In this document: in pieces, positions 60,491 through 64,000 of the stretch
Layout of the letters: the number at the start of each line of letters is the position of its first letter
Position numbering within the stretch: position 1 is the first letter of the stretch
From: Limnohabitans sp. T6-5
GTDB taxonomy: Bacteria; Pseudomonadota; Gammaproteobacteria; Burkholderiales; Burkholderiaceae_C
Assembly: GCF_003063315.1 (NCBI RefSeq)
Contig: NZ_NERV01000002.1
Coordinates: forward strand, 806,001-870,000
Length of the DNA: 64,000 nucleotides
Direction of reading: 5' to 3'
Made by a program: the position numbers and the translations under genes
Notes under the pieces: generated by a model
The model's database searches: none
What the model was told of the DNA's origin: nothing
Seen by the model: only the letters and a program-made list of their open reading frames with translations

Positions 60491-60504
60491 CAAAGACTGC
60501 CGCC

Positions 60505-63402
60505 ATGAGCAACGCCCCCGCTACCCCCATCGAACAACCCGGTTTGAACAGCCTGTCCAAATCGTTCGAGCCCGCCGCCCTGGAAGCCCATTGGGGCCCC
60601 GAGTGGGAAAAGCGCGGTTACGGCGTGGCCGGTTTCCGTGGCACCCAAGCCGCCAAAGACGGCGCACCCGCATTTGCCATCCAGCTGCCCCCGCCCAACG
60701 TGACGGGCACCCTGCACATGGGCCACGCGTTCAACCAGACCATCATGGACTCGTTGACCCGCTACCACCGCATGCTGGGCCACAACACCGCCTGGATTCC
60801 GGGCACCGACCACGCGGGCATCGCTACGCAAATCGTGGTGGAGCGCCAACTGCAAGCCAAAGGCATCAGCCGCCACGACATGGGGCCCACACCTGCCGAA
60901 GCCCGCAAGAACTTTGTGGCCAAGGTTTGGGAGTGGAAAGAAGAGTCCGGCAGCACCATCACCAGCCAGATGCGCCGCATGGGCGACAGCGTGGACTGGA
61001 GCCGCGAATACTTCACGATGGACCCCAAGCTGTCCAAGACCGTGACCGAAACCTTTGTGCAGCTCTACGAACAGGGTCTGATTTACCGTGGCAAGCGCCT
61101 GGTCAACTGGGACCCGGTGCTGATGAGCGCGGTGTCGGACCTCGAAGTCGAGAGCGAAGAAGAAGACGGCTCGATGTGGCACATCCGCTACGACCTGGCC
61201 GATGGCAGTGGCAGCCTCACGGTGGCCACCACCCGGCCTGAGACCCTGCTGGGCGACGTGGCCGTGATGGTGCACCCCGAGGACGAGCGTTACAGTGCCC
61301 TCATCGGCAAGCAAGTGAACCTGCCTTTGTGCGGCCGCACCATCCCGGTGATTGCGGACGACTACGTGGACCAAGCCTTCGGCACCGGCGTGGTCAAGGT
61401 CACGCCGGCACACGACACCAATGACTACCAAGTCGGCCAGCGCCACAAGCTGGAGATGATCTGCGTGCTGAACCTGGACGCGACCATCAACAGCAATGCC
61501 CCCGAAAAATACCGAGGCCTGGACCGCTTTGTGGCCCGCAAAGCCGTGGTGGCGGATCTGGAAGCCGCAGGTGCATTGGTCGAAGTCAAAAAACACAAGC
61601 TGATGGTGCCCCGCTGCGCCCGCACCGGCCAGGTGATCGAGCCCATGCTGACCGACCAGTGGTTTGTAGCCATGAACCAGGTCGGCAAAGGCGACGCAAC
61701 CGGCAAGAGCATCGCCCAAAAAGCCATCGACGCGGTGCAGTCTGGTGAAGTGAGTTTTGTGCCCGAGAACTGGGTCAACACCTACAACCAGTGGATGAAA
61801 AACATCCAGGACTGGTGCATCTCGCGCCAGCTGTGGTGGGGCCACCAGATCCCGGCGTGGTACGACGAAGACGGCAATGTGTACGTGGCACGCAACGAGG
61901 CGGAAGCGCAGGCCAAGGCTCCTGGCAAGACGCTCAAGCGCGACGAAGACGTGCTGGACACTTGGTACTCGTCGGCGCTGGTGCCTTTCAGCACCATGGG
62001 CTGGCCTGAGAAGACGCCTGACTACGACCTGTACCTGCCTTCCTCCGTGCTGGTGACCGGCTACGACATCATCTTCTTCTGGGTCGCCCGGATGATCATG
62101 ATGACCACGCACTTCACCGGCAAAGTGCCGTTCAAACACGTCTACATCCACGGCCTGGTGCTCGACGCCCAAGGCAAGAAGATGAGCAAGTCCGAAGGCA
62201 ACGTGCTCGACCCCGTCGACCTGATCGACGGCATCACGCTCGAACCCCTGCTGGACAAACGCACCCAAGGCCTGCGCAAGCCCGAAACCGCCCCCAAGGT
62301 GCGCAAGCAAACCGAAAAAGAGTTCCCCGAAGGCATTCCGGCTTACGGTGCCGACGCGCTGCGCTTCACGTTTGCGGCGCTGGCCAGCCTGGGCCGCAGC
62401 ATCAACTTCGACTCCAAACGCTGCGAGGGCTATCGCAACTTCTGCAACAAGCTGTGGAACGCCACCCGCTTTGTGCTGATGAACTGCGAAGGCCAGGACT
62501 GCGGCCTGAAAGAGCACACCAAAGCCGAGTGCGAAGTGGGCGGCCCCGTGCATGGCTACCTGGCTTTCAGCCAAGCCGACCGCTGGATCAGCTCGCAGCT
62601 GCAACGCGTCGAGGCCGACGTGGCCAAGGGCTTTGCCGAGTACCGCCTGGACAACGTCGCCAACACGATCTATGACTTCGTGTGGAACGAGTTCTGCGAC
62701 TGGTACCTCGAAATTGCCAAGGTGCAGATCAACACCGGCAATGACGCGCAAAAACGCGCCACACGCCGCACCCTGATTCGGACGTTAGAGGTCATCATGC
62801 GCCTGGCGCACCCGATCATTCCGTTCATCACCGAAGAGCTCTGGCAAAAAGTCTCGGTGGTCGCAGGTCGCCCGGGCGAATCGGTCAGCATCGCGGCCTA
62901 CCCCGTGAGCCAACCCGAGCGCATTGATGCGCAAGCCGAAGCCCATGTGGCCAAGCTCAAGACCCTGGTGGATGCCTGCCGCAACCTGCGCGGCGAGATG
63001 AACGTCTCGCCAGCCACCCGCATGCCCATGTATGTGCTGGGCGACACCGCCTTCATGCAAAGCGTGGCGCCGGTGTTGCAATCGCTGGCCAAGCTCAGTG
63101 AAGTCAAGGTTTTTGACACCGAAGCCGAGTGGGCGGCTGCTGCACAAGCCGCGCCCGTGGCCGTGGTCGGCGAAGCGCGCCTGTGCCTGTTCATGGAAGT
63201 GGACGTGGCTGCTGAAAAAGCCCGCTTGACCAAAGAGGCCACCCGCCTGGAAAGTGAAATCGCAAAAGCCACCGGCAAGCTGAGCAATGAAGCTTTTGTG
63301 GCCAAAGCCCCGCCCGCTGTGATTGAGCAAGAGAAAAAACGTGTGGCCGACTTCACTGCCACGGTGGAAAAAATCCGTCAACAATTGCAACGTTTGGACT
63401 GA
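60505..63402 (+). CDS. valS: valyl-tRNA synthetase
   Basis: A 965-residue class I synthetase. [18 protein letters not shown] has the HIGH-type signature and [16 protein letters not shown] the KMSKS loop; the editing domain ([20 protein letters not shown]) and the C-terminal coiled-coil arm ([20 protein letters not shown]) are present. The length is full. The reading frame begins [13 protein letters not shown], a short extension before the catalytic domain. Confidence 0.97.
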   Translation: MSNAPATPIEQPGLNSLSKSFEPAALEAHWGPEWEKRGYGVAGFRGTQAAKDGAPAFAIQLPPPNVTGTLHMGHAFNQTIMDSLTRYHRMLGHNTAWIPGTDHAGIATQIVVERQLQAKGISRHDMGPTPAEARKNFVAKVWEWKEESGSTITSQMRRMGDSVDWSREYFTMDPKLSKTVTETFVQLYEQGLIYRGKRLVNWDPVLMSAVSDLEVESEEEDGSMWHIRYDLADGSGSLTVATTRPETLLGDVAVMVHPEDERYSALIGKQVNLPLCGRTIPVIADDYVDQAFGTGVVKVTPAHDTNDYQVGQRHKLEMICVLNLDATINSNAPEKYRGLDRFVARKAVVADLEAAGALVEVKKHKLMVPRCARTGQVIEPMLTDQWFVAMNQVGKGDATGKSIAQKAIDAVQSGEVSFVPENWVNTYNQWMKNIQDWCISRQLWWGHQIPAWYDEDGNVYVARNEAEAQAKAPGKTLKRDEDVLDTWYSSALVPFSTMGWPEKTPDYDLYLPSSVLVTGYDIIFFWVARMIMMTTHFTGKVPFKHVYIHGLVLDAQGKKMSKSEGNVLDPVDLIDGITLEPLLDKRTQGLRKPETAPKVRKQTEKEFPEGIPAYGADALRFTFAALASLGRSINFDSKRCEGYRNFCNKLWNATRFVLMNCEGQDCGLKEHTKAECEVGGPVHGYLAFSQADRWISSQLQRVEADVAKGFAEYRLDNVANTIYDFVWNEFCDWYLEIAKVQINTGNDAQKRATRRTLIRTLEVIMRLAHPIIPFITEELWQKVSVVAGRPGESVSIAAYPVSQPERIDAQAEAHVAKLKTLVDACRNLRGEMNVSPATRMPMYVLGDTAFMQSVAPVLQSLAKLSEVKVFDTEAEWAAAAQAAPVAVVGEARLCLFMEVDVAAEKARLTKEATRLESEIAKATGKLSNEAFVAKAPPAVIEQEKKRVADFTATVEKIRQQLQRLD

Positions 63403-63430
63403 ACAGTTTTCCCGTCATCAAGGAACCGCC

Positions 63431-64000
63431 ATGAGCAATCAAGTTATCCGCAAAGCTGTTTTCCCCGTGGCCGGACTCGGCACCCGCTTTTTGCCCGCCA
63501 CCAAAGCCGCGCCTAAAGAGATGCTGCCCGTGGTGGACAAACCGCTGATCCAGTACGCGGTGGAAGAGGCCTACAGCGCAGGCGTGCGGCACATGATTTT
63601 TGTCACGGGTCGCAGCAAACGCGCCATCGAAGACCACTTTGACACGGCCTACGAACTCGAAAGCGAACTCGAAGCCGCGCACAAGGACGAATTGCTCGCC
63701 TTGGTGCGCTCGGTGCAGCCCGACGACATGGTGTGCGCCTATGTGCGCCAAAACCGCATGCTGGGCTTGGGGCACGCGGTGCTCTGCGCCGAGCCGCTGG
63801 TAGGAAATGAGCCATTTGCCGTGCTGCTGGCTGACGACTTGATGGTGAGCCAAACGGGAAGTCCCTCGATACTGGGCCAGATGGTCAGCGCCTACCAGCA
63901 ACAAGGACGCTCCATCCTGGCTGTACAGGAAGTGCCACTCGACCAAGTCAAACGCTACGGCATCGTGGCGGGTGAATCAGCCGGTCGTCAGCTGATCCGC
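63431..64000 (+). CDS. galU: UTP-glucose-1-phosphate uridylyltransferase, N-terminal part (runs off the right edge)
   Basis: The first 190 residues are present and open to the edge. [20 protein letters not shown] then [20 protein letters not shown] is the GalU signature; [20 protein letters not shown] and [13 protein letters not shown] follow in order. It makes UDP-glucose for surface polysaccharides. It starts 28 bases after valS and probably shares its transcript. Confidence 0.95.
   Translation, partial: MSNQVIRKAVFPVAGLGTRFLPATKAAPKEMLPVVDKPLIQYAVEEAYSAGVRHMIFVTGRSKRAIEDHFDTAYELESELEAAHKDELLALVRSVQPDDMVCAYVRQNRMLGLGHAVLCAEPLVGNEPFAVLLADDLMVSQTGSPSILGQMVSAYQQQGRSILAVQEVPLDQVKRYGIVAGESAGRQLIR

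Noticed and set aside
60490..62751. 753-codon open frame on the minus strand
   Set aside because: It lies wholly antisense to valS, whose motifs and frame are complete. The composition (Val, His, Gly, Ala, Gln) is typical of a shadow frame in GC-rich DNA.

Overview
The window looks like a chromosome segment of a betaproteobacterium of the order Burkholderiales, most likely a Comamonadaceae-type organism. The reasons are several TctC/Bug-type periplasmic binding proteins, a short H-NS-family protein, an rpoH gene with a perfect CIRCE operator in its leader, the coaD/rsmD, M16-M16, ftsY and rpoH neighbourhood, and the codon usage. Most of the window is GC-rich. The block from about 3 to 13 kb is clearly more AT-rich, as is usual for exchanged polysaccharide genes.

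Region 1 (about 1 to 23.7 kb) is a cell-surface polysaccharide locus, read entirely on the minus strand. From its start at the right it contains an H-NS-family gene, an RfaH/NusG-type antiterminator gene, an uppS paralogue, an ops-like element just before rfbA, rfbA, rfbC, a phosphomannomutase, manC, an O-acetyltransferase, a glycosyltransferase, the ABC exporter pair wzm/wzt, a 1207-residue fusion of a pyruvyltransferase-like domain and glycosyltransferase domains, wecB and two more glycosyltransferases. Toxin-antitoxin-like cassettes are threaded through it at two places: HEPN-MNT genes, ParDE and a DUF4143 AAA ATPase between rfbA and rfbC, and DUF4160/DUF2442, PrlF-YhaV and a DUF2335 pair after the last glycosyltransferase. 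They are separated by duplicated ends of resident genes: three copies of the 3' end of the terminal glycosyltransferase gene, three copies of the 5' end of rfbC, and three MNT genes sharing their 5' ends. This is the most unusual feature of the window and suggests repeated cassette accretion by recombination at gene ends.

Region 2 (about 23.9 to 30.3 kb) is ordinary chromosomal backbone: a CorC/HlyC-type membrane protein, apaH, an Smr-domain protein, a group II truncated hemoglobin, a large FtsX-type permease and a tRNA-Met.

Region 3 (30.5 to 49.5 kb) is a long minus-strand catabolic cluster of translationally coupled genes headed by a GntR/HutC-type regulator. It holds a branched-chain-type ABC importer (LivKHMGF), two TctC-like binding proteins, aconitase-like large and small subunits, HyuA/HyuB, an isochorismatase-fold hydrolase, an FAD dehydrogenase, an isocitrate lyase/PEP mutase-family lyase, a GNAT acetyltransferase, a flavin monooxygenase and an FAA hydrolase. 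The substrate cannot be named, but the enzymes fit import, oxidation, hydration and C-C cleavage of a substituted organic acid or amide. A tandem array of a 73-bp palindrome at 123-bp spacing lies inside the cluster, with degenerate relatives near 50.9 and 56.7 kb.

Region 4 (49.6 to 64 kb) is housekeeping: coaD, rsmD, an Ala/Lys-rich exported protein, an inactive/active pair of M16 peptidases, ftsY, rpoH under CIRCE, pth, a 2[4Fe-4S] ferredoxin, a PHP phosphoesterase, an EamA transporter, a YciO/Sua5 protein, valS and the start of galU.
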